The translations under genes and the position numbers were made by a program. From Aphidius gifuensis (Eukaryota > Arthropoda > Insecta > Hymenoptera > Braconidae), in contig NC_057791.1 in assembly GCF_014905175.1 (NCBI RefSeq), positions 9,620,492 to 9,684,491 of the forward strand: a stretch of 64,000 nucleotides of DNA. The letters run 5' to 3'. Positions 46,370 through 57,582 of this stretch are shown here, piece after piece. Below the pieces are notes generated by a model. That model did not search any database. It worked only from the letters and a program-made list of their open reading frames with translations, and was not told the DNA's origin. Position 1 is the stretch's first letter, and the number at the start of each line of letters is the position of its first letter.

Positions 46370-47617
46370 TAAGAGATCCTTACTAGTCAAAGAGAGCCAA
46401 GATTGTGACTTATTTGAGTTCGCGACTGGGCTTACATACCCGTTTCAAGAGTAGAGAGGGTAACTCCTACTCTGAGCCAAGTAGCGCACAAGACTTCTGC
46501 GCAACCTGAGTGGAAGTGGTAAGACTTCCGCGCCAAGTCTTACTTGCGGCGAAAACCAAACTATTAGAGATCCATTACAAAAGAACCATCAAACTATATG
46601 ACGAGAACTAGAATCGAAACAATCGAAATATCGAGCGAGAACTAACAATCGAACAGAACATGTAATCGAGAACCAAAATCGAGAAGATAGCGAGTGAACC
46701 ATTGCTTAACCTGTAAGCTGAAAGGAGGAATAAGGGTAATCACATAACCAGAGAACAAGTAATTTCATTTTTACCATTTATTTATAAAATTACCAACACT
46801 GACGACTCGCGCCACGTCGACCTCGTCCTCTGCGTGGTGGACTTAGTGCTCTGGCTTCATCTTGATGATGGAACCTTCCAGATTGAGCAAAATCGAGATC
46901 CGTCTCGAGAACAAGTCAATAGACTCATTGCCCCGAGAGCTGGTGAAGCTGTGGTGAGTGTTGTCTCTGTGGACGCAGCACTTCCAGTCACATGCTGCTC
47001 GTGATGTCTGGACATCTCCTCCAACAAGGTATCCAGGTCCATGTTAACCTCTTTGTTATCCCTGCCGTGATCCACTGTAGCGAGAGCTTCGTCTTGTGCT
47101 GAGGTAGCCGTGTCGAGTGATCCAAGTCAAGTAGTGATCCAATACGTTAGAAGAGAACCAAGTCGTACGGTAGCCAAGACGATAATGAGCTGCTTTGGTT
47201 GAGACAGCTCCTTATATAGGCTATCATCCCTTCCGTCGAGAACTAATAATTGCCGTCTGCGCCACTCCGAGCTCTTCTCGACCAATGAGAAGTGCCAGCC
47301 AATCACAAAAGAGAACCCAGACATCATCCGATGGCGTTAGCCAATCAGAAAATTCGCCTACAACTTATCCATTCTTCTAGGCTTTCACACCTAGCGACAT
47401 CTGTTGGGATTTTCGTAAACCACTTTTGGCGGAAAAGTTTGAAAACTTTTTTTAAAATGTAAATCTTCGTTTTTCGGTAACCATCTTGTTTTAATCCATC
47501 CGTCGGTAACTACGGAATTCAGTCACTAGTTTTATAAACAACGTAACCATTCACTATGATTTTAAATCTATAGCAGCCTCAGTAGGTAACCCCTATTTTA
47601 TAATCCTTCACGGCAGG
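46370..47617 (-). other. Gypsy 5' leader (untranslated)
   Basis: About 1.25 kb between the primer site and gag. It contains only short, unconserved open frames on both strands and repeated GAGAACCA/CGAGAAC words. A long leader before gag is common in this group. Confidence 0.6.
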
Positions 47618-47634
47618 CCCCACGTTGGGAGCCA
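47617..47634 (-). promoter_or_regulatory. Primer binding site, tRNA-Lys type
   Basis: On the minus strand TGGCTCCCAACGTGGGGC lies three bases inside the 5' LTR. It matches the lysine-tRNA 3' end with one mismatch to TGGCGCCCAACGTGGGGC. Confidence 0.88.
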
Positions 47635-47637
47635 TTT

Positions 47638-48824
47638 TGTGACCGATTTTCTGACCTGCACGGCGAGAACTATCGGCCAAGGTTAACAACGAGGATTTCT
47701 CACCATACTCCTCTAAATCACCAGGGGGGAGCCATGTTGGTTTTCTCGGAAGCCAACAGCCGTAGGAGTAACGAGAACAAAATACGAGAACCTAACTCAG
47801 TCTTAGAAATGGTAGAGGGGCGCGGTCCACCTGATCAGACTATGGAATACGTAACCAAACCTGAGGGAACTAACGTGAACCAAGTATAGTGCGTTACACA
47901 CGCCTATATCACATTGCGACTATATTATAGCAAAACACTGACGTCACAAGCATCATAAGTGTAGGAGCAAATATTCTACATGTGAAATAAGTATTTTGTT
48001 GTAGGGAACCATACAGCGATCCATCCGTGACCAGGTCTTACACATACGTTGCCTTTGCAATAATCATATATCTCAATATTATTATTATTATTATTATTAT
48101 TTACAGCGATCCATTCGTGAACTCACACATACACATTTTTGTGTGATGATGGTCTAACCATTACATACACATCATGTAGCGAGAATATAGTAATTATTAT
48201 TATTATAATAAGAGAACCATCTGACGTGATCGTTAGTATTAGTCCGTCATTGGAAATTCAAGCAGAGTTTCACCATGACTTAACGTCTGATACCTAGAGA
48301 ACTTTTACGAGAGATCTAAACGATGTCGAAGGAACCAGTAGTGAACCAAGAGAGCCAGTCAAGAGAAGGTAGTGATCAGTACGAGAGCCAGACAAGTTGT
48401 GTCGTCTAACGACGACGTTCTGTGCTAAACTACTGTGAGTCCTCTGAATCCCCACTCGCGTGCTCTCCCACCTATCGTCCCGGAATGCGCAGCACGCTTT
48501 TCTAGCCCGCAACACGAATAAGTATCCGATCCAGCCCGTAGCCTTCGGAGAGTTCGTCTTTTCGACAGATGGAGAGGAAAACTAGCACCGGTCGAGGTTT
48601 AACGTATCAAGCCTACTACGGGACCTCGAATATATACGAAACATGTGCCACACTGACACCACTCATTAGTAGACTTGACCCTCCACAGTGCCTATGCAGT
48701 GACCCTTAGAATTATTAACAATTAACTCCTATTAACTATTAACAATTCAGTTGACAGCAAATAAGTAATTAGAGCTCTTTTTATTAATTATTTATTTCGA
48801 GAACCAGCGAAATAATAAATTTCA
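47638..48824 (-). repeat. 5' LTR of the Gypsy element (1,187 bp)
   Basis: The fuller LTR copy: starts TGTGACCGATTTTC and ends AATAAATTTCA on the plus strand (TG...CA on both strands). Shared blocks with 40910-41900 include ACAGCGATCCATCCGTGACC, an ATT microsatellite at about 48080-48110 and CGACGACGTTCTGTGC. Confidence 0.9.
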
Positions 48825-48899
48825 AGCAAATAAAAAAAGACAGAACTTAACTTCAAAACTTGCAATGATTAGATTGAAATAAAAATAAACAGCGAGATA

Positions 48900-49376
48900 C
48901 ATACGTATTGCTTTGAATTTTCCGAGCCTCATACGTGTTGCTTTAATTTTTTTCAGCCCCATACGTATTGCTTGAATTTTTTTCAGCCCCTTACGTATTG
49001 CTTTAATTTTTTTTTAGCCCCATACGTGTTGCTTTGATTTTTTTCAGACTCATACGTGTTGCTTCAATTTTTTTCAGCCCCATACGTATTGCTTTAATTT
49101 TTTTCAGCCTCATACGTGTTGCTTTAATTTTTTTTTTAGCACCATACGTATTGCTTTAATTTTTTTCAGCCCCATACGTATTGCTTCAATTTTTTTTCAG
49201 CCCCATACGTGTTGCTTTAATTTTTTTTGCCCCATACATGTTGCTTTAGATTTTTTCAGCCCCATACATGTTGCTTGAATTTTTTTCAGCCCCATACGTA
49301 TTGCTTGAATTTTTTTCAGCCCCATACGTATTGCTTTAATTTTTTTTCAGCCCCATACGTGTTGCTTTAATTTTTA
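48900..49376 (+). repeat. 30-bp minisatellite, about 16 copies
   Basis: Consensus CATACGT(A/G)TTGCTT(T/G/C)AA, then TTTTTTTCAGCCC, repeated about 16 times with small length changes in the T-run. The A/G difference (ACGTATT or ACGTGTT) alternates irregularly. It begins about 75 bp after the Gypsy LTR. Confidence 0.95.
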
Positions 49377-49444
49377 TATATATAGATCTAGATCAGGGCC
49401 TCCTGGAAATGGCTTGAATTTATATTAACGTATTAATTTCGATA

Positions 49445-49650
49445 TTGGCAACCGGTGAATATGCAACACCTCAAGATGAGAAGGATGTTGTAAGATTAGA
49501 ATTATTTAATGACATGAAAAAAAGTGTTGAATTGAATTATGAAAAATTAAAGAGATATAATTGGAATTTTAATGGCGGAAAATGTTACAATGAAAGAACA
49601 ACTAGATGTTTTACTATTTGCCATTAAGACTGCTAAAAAAAATATATAAT
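49445..49650 (+). other. Short coding-like stretch, unrecognised
   Basis: The plus strand encodes ATPQDEKDVVRLELFND, then VELNYEKLKRYNWNFNG. After a frameshift it continues VTMKEQLDVLLFAIKTAKKN. Composition is protein-like, with a possible helical heptad pattern reminiscent of envelope proteins of insect retroelements, but this is weak. The frame is broken. Confidence 0.3.
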
Positions 49651-49749
49651 TTATTTTCTAGTTTTTGCTGTAAAATAGAAATAATATTAGAAAAATAAAG
49701 TGGGAGTAGTGAGTTAAAGAGGGGTAGAAATTTGTTGGAAAGTTCTTGA

Positions 49750-50040
49750 TAGAATCTTATTCATCTTATTCAATGCTTGATAGAATGTATCTTCAAGCTT
49801 TGAATAAGATCATCTATTTCGTAGCTGCCAGTTGGTATTGTAATTGATCCAGAATGACCATTAGCTTCAATAAATTCAATTTGATTATTATGACTATCAA
49901 TATTTGGTATTAAATTAAATGTTAAAAAAGAAATAAGTGCTAATGAATAATGTTTTCCTCTCGTTAATTGAATTGGAGGAAAATATTGAGTTTCAAGTAC
50001 TGATGATGAACCACTTAATGTTAAAGTAAATGTAAAGGTT
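49750..50040 (-). pseudogene. Second-lineage Polinton minor-capsid-like protein, N-terminal part
   Basis: The minus strand reads TFTLTLSGSSSVLETQYFPP, LTRGKHYSLALISFLTFN and SITIPTGSYEIDDLIQSL, matching position by position the protein at 53249. Only about 90 residues remain; the sequence ends at a junction near 49745. It follows the protease relic on the same strand, preserving gene order. Confidence 0.7.
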
Positions 50041-50059
50041 CATTAAAGACTGATGTCGA

Positions 50060-50559
50060 ATTATTATATTCAAGCCTTCTATAGTTTTTCAGCAAGGAAT
50101 GCAAGGCATAAATGTCCACAATGAAATGTATTCCAATCTTGATATCGTTTATGATTAAAATTGATGGGACCAACATCAAGGTAACTGACAAGATTTTTTG
50201 GTGGTTGCAAATTACCGAAACTATCAAAAGAGTTTTTTATATGCAACCCAATGTGTTCCAGGATTTTGTTTATCATCTTATGATTCTCGTGTCCAATAGC
50301 CATCTCGAGGCATATTATTCTACATGAAAACATCACGAAAATTTTTTATTTTTAATTGATTAGCAAAGTTTATAATATCACCGTCAGTCAAGGCTCTCTG
50401 TGGTAGCATCACATCGAGTTTTTTTGGAGTTAAATAGAATCCCATTCTGCTTTTAAATGGTGCTAAATAAAGTCCTTTTCCAATAACAATTGATTCTACT
50501 TGTTTATTATGTCTGACAAGTAGAGGAGTTATAACAGTTCTGGCACACTTAATATTCAT
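50060..50559 (-). pseudogene. Polinton core-type protein tail and adenain-like cysteine protease
   Basis: The first part has RHNKQVESIVIGKGLYLAPF and the tail of the small core-type protein. It then runs in one frame into the protease start, LPQRALTDGDIINFANQLKI. A frameshift follows. In other frames lie NPGTHWVAYKK (catalytic His kept), FDSFGNLQPPKNLVSYL and WNTFHCGHLCLAFL (catalytic Cys kept). Adenovirus-type proteases in Polintons mature the capsid. Catalytic residues survive but the frames do not. Confidence 0.7.
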
Positions 50560-51860
50560 GGGTAGCTAAGTGGGTGGTGTGTGAAGGTGGTTGAGGGAGA
50601 AGGTAGTGAAAGGCAGAAGACCCACCGCCATTTTTTTTTTTTTTTTTGAAAAATAAAAAAAGCGTTTAGAGTGCGATTTGAATGGTGGATGTTCAAAGTG
50701 AAAGTCCAGTACGCTATCCCCAGGACCACGACAGCAACTTGATGTGATGGAAATGGGTGAGGTGAGTGATACTTTGTTTTAAAAAATGGTTTGTTGGAGA
50801 ATGAAATTTATTTTTTTTTAATTTATGGGCTATAACAATGTAAAAATATTAATAATAACATGAGTCTCCGCTAGAAATAATTATCGCTATTGAATAAATT
50901 TTATTGTTCATAAAACATTCTTCAACAATAACATGGTATATTTCAAGAATTTATTTTGAAAGAGGGTTGAAAAGATATTTTTTTTCAAATATTTATTTTT
51001 TTTATTTTCAAGAGTTGTAAGATTTTTGATGAGATGTTTTTTTTTTTTTAAAGGCGAGAGCTTTCATGATAAATTTTCAATGATCATAGTAAGATATCCG
51101 AAATTATGCACCTGCAAGATTTATCCCACTGCGTTTTCAACCTTTAGAAAAGAGGGGTTGCATGAGGGAATTTTATTAAAAAGAGCTAAAAAGGTCATAC
51201 TATTTTAAGTGTTTTGAGTGTGAACATCGAGTTAGAAATAAAAAATGTCAAGAATATTCAGCCTTGGAGAATCACAAGATAAAGACCTTGTGCTTTCGGA
51301 ACCCTTATACTTAACGAAATAAATTGTGTTGCGGAAGGTTTGTATGTATATATATATTTCACATAATTATAAAAACATTTGTAACGAGATGGAGTTGGTA
51401 CAACACAAATTTATGCTACTGCGTCTTTTACTGCGCACATGAGTCCGACGACGCTCGAACTTGTACGAGCGCCGCCGAAGAAAAATTAGACACATCACTT
51501 GCAAAAAGTTAAATGCAAAGAGAAATCAAATTGATATTGAAATTTCAATATTAAATTTCAATATAATATTCATAACGTGCAAAATAGTATTTATTCGATT
51601 GGGAATAATATTGTCAATAATGCACACAAGCAAAGTGTTTTAATATAAAAACCAACAATCAATATATCATTCAGAGTTCTCTAATATCACCTGGTGCACA
51701 TGGTGAAGCTATTGGTGAACATCACATATATTTATTCTTAAACACCAACAAATTGTTTAATCAATAATCTTGAGAGCTACAACAATATCATTAACTGGTA
51801 TTTATTGCTGATTGATCAACAATAATAAAAAAATAAATAATACAATCAATTGGCTTTTGG
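50560..51860. other. Spacer between Polinton fragments
   Basis: AT-rich with poly-T/A runs at 50630-50660, 50985-51050 and elsewhere. Short open frames of up to 62 codons match nothing recognisable. A GC-richer patch at 51425-51480 (CGACGACGCTCGAAC) is unassigned. Confidence 0.4.
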
Positions 51861-51949
51861 GAGACGTGAAGGCAACCTGGTAGCGTCATCAACTTGGCAT
51901 TACATCGGCCAACTCATATACGGCGTCACTTGGGGAGTCATCATCAATT

Positions 51950-52345
51950 CCAATGTCATGTAGTAAAATTAAACAATTTGAAAAGAATAATCAATTAAAA
52001 ATAAATGTTTATGAGATTGATAATACGGATAATTTAGAAGCTGAATCTGAAGATGAAGCAGCTGATAATTTAAATAAGAGCAATAAGAAAAAAAAACGTG
52101 AAGAGAAAATTGTTCCATATTATTTGTCTAATAATATTGAATCAGATTATGAAACTATTCATCTTTTGATTATTGAAAAAAATGAAAAAAAAATTGATGG
52201 TTTACAAGATGAAGAAACAGAAGAAGATGAGTCCGATGCTGACGATTTTGATGAATACGATTTCAATAATCCATTGAATAAAAAAAACCTAGCGAATTTT
52301 CAAATCATCACTTTGTTTGGATTAAAAATCTATCAAGACTTGTGA
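51950..52345 (+). pseudogene. Polinton DNA polymerase B fragment (N-terminal acidic linker)
   Basis: 130 codons equivalent to part of the polymerase at 55920-56504: SKIKQFEKNNQLKINVYEI, an acidic run, NKKKKREEKIVPYYLSNN, IHLLIIEKNEKK and a second acidic tail. It is a separate, diverged copy placed before the core protein gene, so either rearrangement or two elements is implied. Confidence 0.65.
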
Positions 52346-52439
52346 GCAAGAAATTATTGACAAGATCTTTATTGAAAAAGAAAAATACAACTGGTGGAAA
52401 ATTAAAAATGGATAAAAAGTGGAGGAGCACCGAGAAAAA

Positions 52440-52849
52440 ACTCAAAAATAAAAAAAAAATCTTAGAAAAAATTTATTTTCAAAGATTGTTCAAGCAGCAA
52501 AACAAGCAGCAAGTGGTTCACCTAGTTTATTAATTGCAATTAAATCCTCATTAGAAGTGGTAAATCTAGCATTGCAATGCCAAGAATTATACCAGTTTCA
52601 CCTAATATTAGTGGTGAAGCTTTGCCACTTTTAATCCTAATATTATCAACTCTATCTGCTGTAGGGGAACTGGCTGGTGACGCTTCTGGTATTGTGAAAG
52701 CCATGAATTCAGTAAAAGCAAATAAAGACCAATTAGAAGAAAATAAAAGACACAACAAGATGGAAACAATTTCAATGGGTAAAGGGCTGCGTTTGGCACC
52801 TTATAAAAGTAGTTTTGGGCTCTACTTGTCTCCAAAAAACTTGAATTGA
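52440..52849 (+). pseudogene. Polinton core-type small protein upstream of protease
   Basis: An N-terminal basic region FSKIVQAAKQAASGSPSLLI (about 52480) is joined by a frameshift to the open segment 52577-52849: IPVSPNISGEALPLLILILS, LSAVGELAGDASGIVKAMNS and RHNKMETISMGKGLRLAPYK. This small hydrophobic/basic protein regularly precedes the protease in this Polinton lineage and recalls adenovirus core-type proteins. Its function is inferred only. Confidence 0.65.
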
Positions 52850-53205
52850 TGTTGCCTCAACGAGCACTTACTGACCGAGATATATTCAAATTTGCTAAAC
52901 AATTAAAAATTCAAAATTTTAGAGGAGTTTTTATGCGTAATGATATGCCAAAAAGCGGCTCTTGGAAAATGGAATCGGAAATTGTTAATTTGGATGATAA
53001 AAAAAATGCAGGAACTCAATGGGTTGCATATAAAAAATTTAACAAAAGTTCAGCAATGTATTTTGACGGCTTTGGTAACCTGCAACCACCAAAAGAACTC
53101 GTCAGATATCTTGATGTTGGCAACATTAATTATGAGCGTTATCAAGATTGAGATACTTTTAATTGTGGTCATTTATGTTTAAAATTTTTAACTGAAAAGT
53201 TATAA
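52846..53205 (+). pseudogene. Polinton adenain-like cysteine protease
   Basis: MLPQRALTDRDIFKFAKQLK, FRGVFMRNDMPK, AGTQWVAYKKF, YFDGFGNLQPPKELVRYL, then an in-frame stop where Trp is expected (NYERYQD*D), then FNCGHLCLKFLTEKL. The catalytic His of the GTHW motif is Gln here; the Cys is kept. The reading overlaps the end of the core-type protein by a few bases, a compact organisation. Non-functional. Confidence 0.8.
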
Positions 53206-53248
53206 AAGTAGAATAAAAAATAAATTTACCGTTAGTCTTTTATAAACT

Positions 53249-53929
53249 TTGGAGATGTTAACGTTGACCTTAACTGGCATATCATCCGTTCTCGAAGCTC
53301 AATACTTTCCACCAATACAATTATCAAGTGAAAAAAATTATTCATTAGCTCTTATTTCATTTTTGTCATCCAATTCAATGCCAAATATTGATGAAAATAA
53401 TAACACAATCGAATTTGCAAGTTTGAATAAGGGTAAAAAAGAGAAAATTATAATTCCTACTGGAAGTTATGAGATTAAAGATCTTGCTGTGATTTTGAAA
53501 CCGCACGGGATTGAATTAAGTTTTAATAATAATACACTTCATTCACAAATCAAAACTAGTAAACACTTTGATTTTACACATCCAAAATCACCGGCACAGT
53601 TACTTGGTTTTCAACCACAAATATTTACCCCTAATCAAACATATGAATCGAATGTGCCAGTGAATATTTTTCAAATCAATTAACTGCGAATTGAATGTAA
53701 CATAACAACAGGGGTTTACATTAACAATCAAAAAGTTCAAACAATACATAGTTTTTTTCCAACGGTACCACCAGAATATAAAATAATTGAAGTGCCAGCA
53801 TCACCAATTTACCTGCCAATTAGTGTTAAAACAATTGATCATTTACAAACACGAATTGTTGATCAAAAAAGGCGACCTGTTAATTTTTGCGGTGAAACAA
53901 TCACGATTACATTACATGTAAAACTCTAG
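53249..53929 (+). pseudogene. Second-lineage Polinton minor-capsid-like protein
   Basis: A 226-codon frame interrupted by a single TAA at 53681-53683. Before it: LTLTGISSVLEAQYFPPIQL, NYSLALISFLSSNSMPNID and PTGSYEIKDLAVILK. After it, in the same frame: LRIECNITTGVYINNQ, FFPTVPPEYKIIEVPASPIY and FCGETITITLHVKL. Without the stop the length is that of the family. A structural (penton-type) role is inferred from its place between protease and major capsid. Confidence 0.72.
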
Positions 53930-53934
53930 AGATG

Positions 53935-55077
53935 GTAATTTCATTTAATTCCCGTGCAATAAAAAGAGGATTTAAAGAGAATATAAATTACGCAAAAAGT
54001 CTGGGTCTCAAACTAAAAAATACTGGACGATAAATTTTAATTGGATTAATATAACTTGTTTAAACTGTTCCGCGAGTCAAAAAGAGTGAAGAAAATATTC
54101 TCGATATTTATGCGCCAGTTCATTTTAGTGGTGATATATCAAACTATAAAATTCATGCACATCAGCCTTTTGGATCATCTAGCTATGAGAACAGCGATAA
54201 AATAAGAATTTTAATTCAAAATCAAGATTTGTTTATATCTCCGTCCAGAAGCGCCATCCACATTAGCGGTAAATTGAGTGCAGCGAATGGTTTTGATCCA
54301 ATAGGTAGCATTTAGCTAGTTAGCAATGCTGAGTGTTTTTTATTTGAAGAAATGCGTTATGAATTAAATGGAGTTTTAATTGATAAATCAAAAAATCTCG
54401 GTATTACAACCTCAATGAAAAACTATTTATCATTAAGTTCAAAAACAAATTTCGAAAACGCTGGATGGCTTAATCAAATCGAGGATATAAATTTAACAAA
54501 TAATAATGGATATTCTGATTTCTGTGTACCGTTAAAAATGCTTCTCAGTTTTGCAGAAGACTATCAAAAAATTATAGTTAATGCTAAACATGAAATTATT
54601 TTAGTAAGATCTCGCTCTGATGTGAATGCAATAGTTAAACATCAAGAAGTTGAAGCAATGCCAGCTATTGAATTAACAATTTCAAAAATCGAATGGTTGA
54701 TGCCATATATAATGCTATCAAATAGAAATAAAATGGAAATGATGAAATATAAACGAAAGGACCCAATAATCTCTATTAGATTTAGAAGCTGGGAAATGTA
54801 TGAATATCCAATGCTGCCAACAACTAATCAAATAATATGGACTGTAAAAACTAGCTCACAGTTGGAAAAACCTCGTTTTGTTATTCTTGGTTTTCAAACG
54901 AATAGAAAAAATGATTGGACAAAAAATGCTGGAAATTTTGATCATTGTGATCTAACAAATGTGAAATTATATCTTAATTCTTCCATTTATCTATATGGAA
55001 ATGTGAATCTCGGTATTGGAAAAAATCAATATTCTTTGTTGTATGACATATATATATGTCATACAATTGTATTATAA
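53935..55077 (+). pseudogene. Second-lineage Polinton major capsid protein, N-terminal and central part
   Basis: From about 54085 the frame gives ENILDIYAPVHFSGDIS, IHAHQPFGSSSYENSDKIRI and a TAG at 54313-54315, then LVSNAECFLFEEMRYELNGV. It is open through 55077 with LLSFAEDYQKIIVNAKHEII, IELTISKIEWLMPYIMLS, SIRFRSWEMYEYPMLPTTNQ and TSSQLEKPRFVILGFQTNRK. This is the conserved double-jelly-roll capsid type seen repeatedly in insect and cnidarian genomes. It breaks off after QYSLLYDIY at a short TATATATA palindrome; the missing C-terminus is found nearby in the opposite orientation. Confidence 0.75.
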
Positions 55078-55254
55078 TGGACTCTGACTTTCAAGAACTT
55101 ATTTCAACAGAAGAAATAAGATCATAAGCAACAAATTCAATAGTTTTCAAATTATTTATTTATTTTTTACTCTAAAACCGTTCAATAGTAGCTATTATTA
55201 TTTTCATTATTATTTTAATTATTATTATTATTAGTTTTATAAGTTTTCATTTTA

Positions 55255-55440
55255 ATCATAATTTTATTTTTTAACTTATGACTTAAACTACTGATTGGTT
55301 TATACTCAATAATGTTGTCATGTAAAATTAAACAATAGGCCGAAGTTCTTTCAGGAAAATTGTTCTTTGATTCAAATTCAAGACGAATATCAACTGCTCC
55401 AGTTTTTAATAACTGAATGTTTGGGAAAAAAATTTTTTTT
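55255..55440 (-). pseudogene. Major capsid C-terminal fragment, inverted
   Basis: The minus strand reads IQLLKTGAVDIRLEFESKNN, FPERTSAYCLILHDNIIEYK and PISSL, the C-terminal domain expected after the plus-strand capsid fragment that stops at 55060. The two parts face each other, about 190 bp apart, so an inversion or a second inverted element is indicated. Confidence 0.7.
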
Positions 55441-55444
55441 TTAC

Positions 55445-55765
55445 ATCACTAAGTTAAAATAGTCAAGCACAAACGTGTTTGAACCTGTTTAATAATGCAT
55501 TATATATATATTTATATATATATATATATTATGAAGCTCAATCTAAATCCAAACAATCAAAATATACATTTTCTTTAAATAAAAAGCAAGCAACAAGCAA
55601 TTATATATTTTAAAGCTATTTATTTATTGCAATATTTATTTTACATTATGATTGGATATTCGAACTTTCTTCTCTACATTTTTAACAATCTTTCCTTGCT
55701 ACGTGTAAAAAAAGTTCAAAGTCATCTGTTGAATCCAAATCATTTTGTAGAGGATGTTGAGTACA
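55445..55765. other. AT-rich spacer with (TA)n
   Basis: A (TA)n microsatellite at 55500-55530, then AT-rich sequence. No coding signal. Confidence 0.5.
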
Positions 55766-55769
55766 TTTT

Positions 55770-57346
55770 CTTAATCCTAAAATTGTTGGATTTGAAGAAA
55801 TAGAAATTGAGACAGAATATTTTAGTGATGGATGTATGGAAATATTACAATCATCAAATCTTGATGATATTTTATCAAATAACTTTGAGATACTTAAGGC
55901 TGATCTGGAATAGAAAGAAATGCGTGGTTCAGGCTGGAACTTGCATGAAATCCTACATTTAGAAATGAATATAAACGACTATGTACCTTTACGTGGTGGT
56001 TCATCAACGTTTATTGAAATGCCTGATTGGATTATAAAAACAAAATCAGTTGTAAACGTTCTAAATTACAATGATAATTATGGCTTCATTTGGAGTGTGT
56101 TAGCTGCTATGCACAAGGTTTCACATCCAAACAAAGTCACCTCATATAAGAGATACAAAAATGATTTAAATCTAGATGGAATAACATTTCCAATGGGTTG
56201 GTGCAAAATCAAACAATTCGAAAAAAATAACAATTTAAAAATAAATGATAACACTGATGATTTAGATGATGAATCTAATGATGAAGGAGGTGATAGCGTT
56301 GATGATTCAAATGGTACAAATAAGAAAAAGAAAAAGAGGCGTCAAGAAAGGATTGTTCTATATTATTTGAGAAATAATGATGCTTCAAATCATCCAACAA
56401 TTCATCTTTTAATTATTGAAAAGCCTGAGAGAAAAGTTGATGGGTTCCAAGATGAATCAGCAGATGAAGAAGAAGAAGAATACGATGAAGATTATGAGGA
56501 ATAAGATTTTAATAATATTACAAATAGAAGAAAACTTGGTGAATTCTCAAACCATCACTTTGCATACATTGAAAATTTATCCAGGTTAATTAGTGCACAA
56601 GTTTCAGAATATAATGGTAAAAAATTTATATGTGATCGTTGTTTATCATATTTTCATTCTCAGGAATCAATTGATTCTCATAATCCTGCATGTAGAGAAA
56701 AAACCCAATATGCAATGTTGATGCCAACAGAAAAAAAAATATTTTAAAGTTTAAAAATTATAAATACCAGCGTCGAGTGCCTTATGTAGTATATGCTGAT
56801 CTGGAAAGTATATTGGAAAAAGTAACAGATAATTCTAATAATCCATTGAAAAAAACAATTCAACAAAAGCATATTCCAATCAGTGTAGCATTTTATATCA
56901 AATGTTCTTATGATAATACCCTCTCTAAATTTAAATTAAAACGAGACAAAAATTGTATTGAATGGTTTATAAAAGAGCTTGAAGAGCTGGCACACAATGT
57001 TGATAATATATTGGAAAATATCAAACCGATGAATTTAACATTTGATGAAGAATCGCAATTTTTTAATGCAACAAAGTGCCATATATGTAAAAAATCGTTC
57101 ATAGCGGAAAACATTAAAGCACGCGATCACTGTCATCTCAGCGGGGGTTTTTCTTCAGAAAAAAAGTTTTATAGAATAAAATTACTGTTGAAATAGATAT
57201 TAAAATGAAAATTGATTATTTCAAATGCAACCTTAATTATCAAGACTCTCGCATAATAGCTGTGGTGTTTCATGGTCTCAGTAATTATGATAGCCATTTC
57301 CTAATTAAAGAATTCAAAAAACAATACTACAATACAATCAAATAGA
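55770..57346 (+). pseudogene. Polinton protein-primed DNA polymerase B, N-terminal part
   Basis: In order: EILQSSNLDDILSNNFEIL (55830), a TAG, then from 55920 RGSGWNLHEILHLEMNIN, PLRGGSSTFIEMPDWI and FIWSVLAAMHKVSHPNKVTS, an acidic linker, a TAA at 56502-56504, FICDRCLSYFHSQESIDSHN (zinc finger), a frameshift at about 56740, VPYVVYADLESILEKV (exonuclease start), CHICKKSF...RDHCHLSG, and finally VVFHGLSNYDSHFLIKEF, where it ends. The palm and polymerase active sites are absent. At least three stops and two frameshifts. Confidence 0.82.
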
Positions 57347-57582
57347 TACTAAACTTATGAATTTGTTATTAACTTATGATTGAGTTGCTACGAATTTGCT
57401 ATTGATCTGCTGTTGACTTGCTATTGACTAGATGTTGGACGAATTTATACAAGAAAAAAAATTTTTTTTTATTTAACTTTTATGTATTGTTGTCAAAAAC
57501 TTTGAAAAAACAATATAATAAACAATTAAACAACAACAATACACAATAACAATGATAAATAACATATTTTTGACTTTCTGAT

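Larger units (their letters stand above)
40910..48824 (-). mobile_element. Gypsy retrotransposon, Osvaldo-like, two LTRs
   Basis: Minus-strand element of about 7.9 kb with a 5' LTR at 47638-48824 and a 3' LTR at 40910-41900, a tRNA-Lys-type primer site, gag, protease, reverse transcriptase/RNase H and integrase. The order (integrase after RNase H) is Gypsy. LTR length near 1.19 kb with a lysine-tRNA primer resembles the Osvaldo group. Every coding region has frameshifts. No matching target duplication is visible: the left flank ends GGGTGT, the right starts AGCAAAT. One edge may therefore have been rearranged. Confidence 0.88.

Noticed and set aside
48900..49376. Regular repeats that could suggest a CRISPR array
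   Set aside because: Units are contiguous with no unique spacers; it is a plain minisatellite in a eukaryotic setting.
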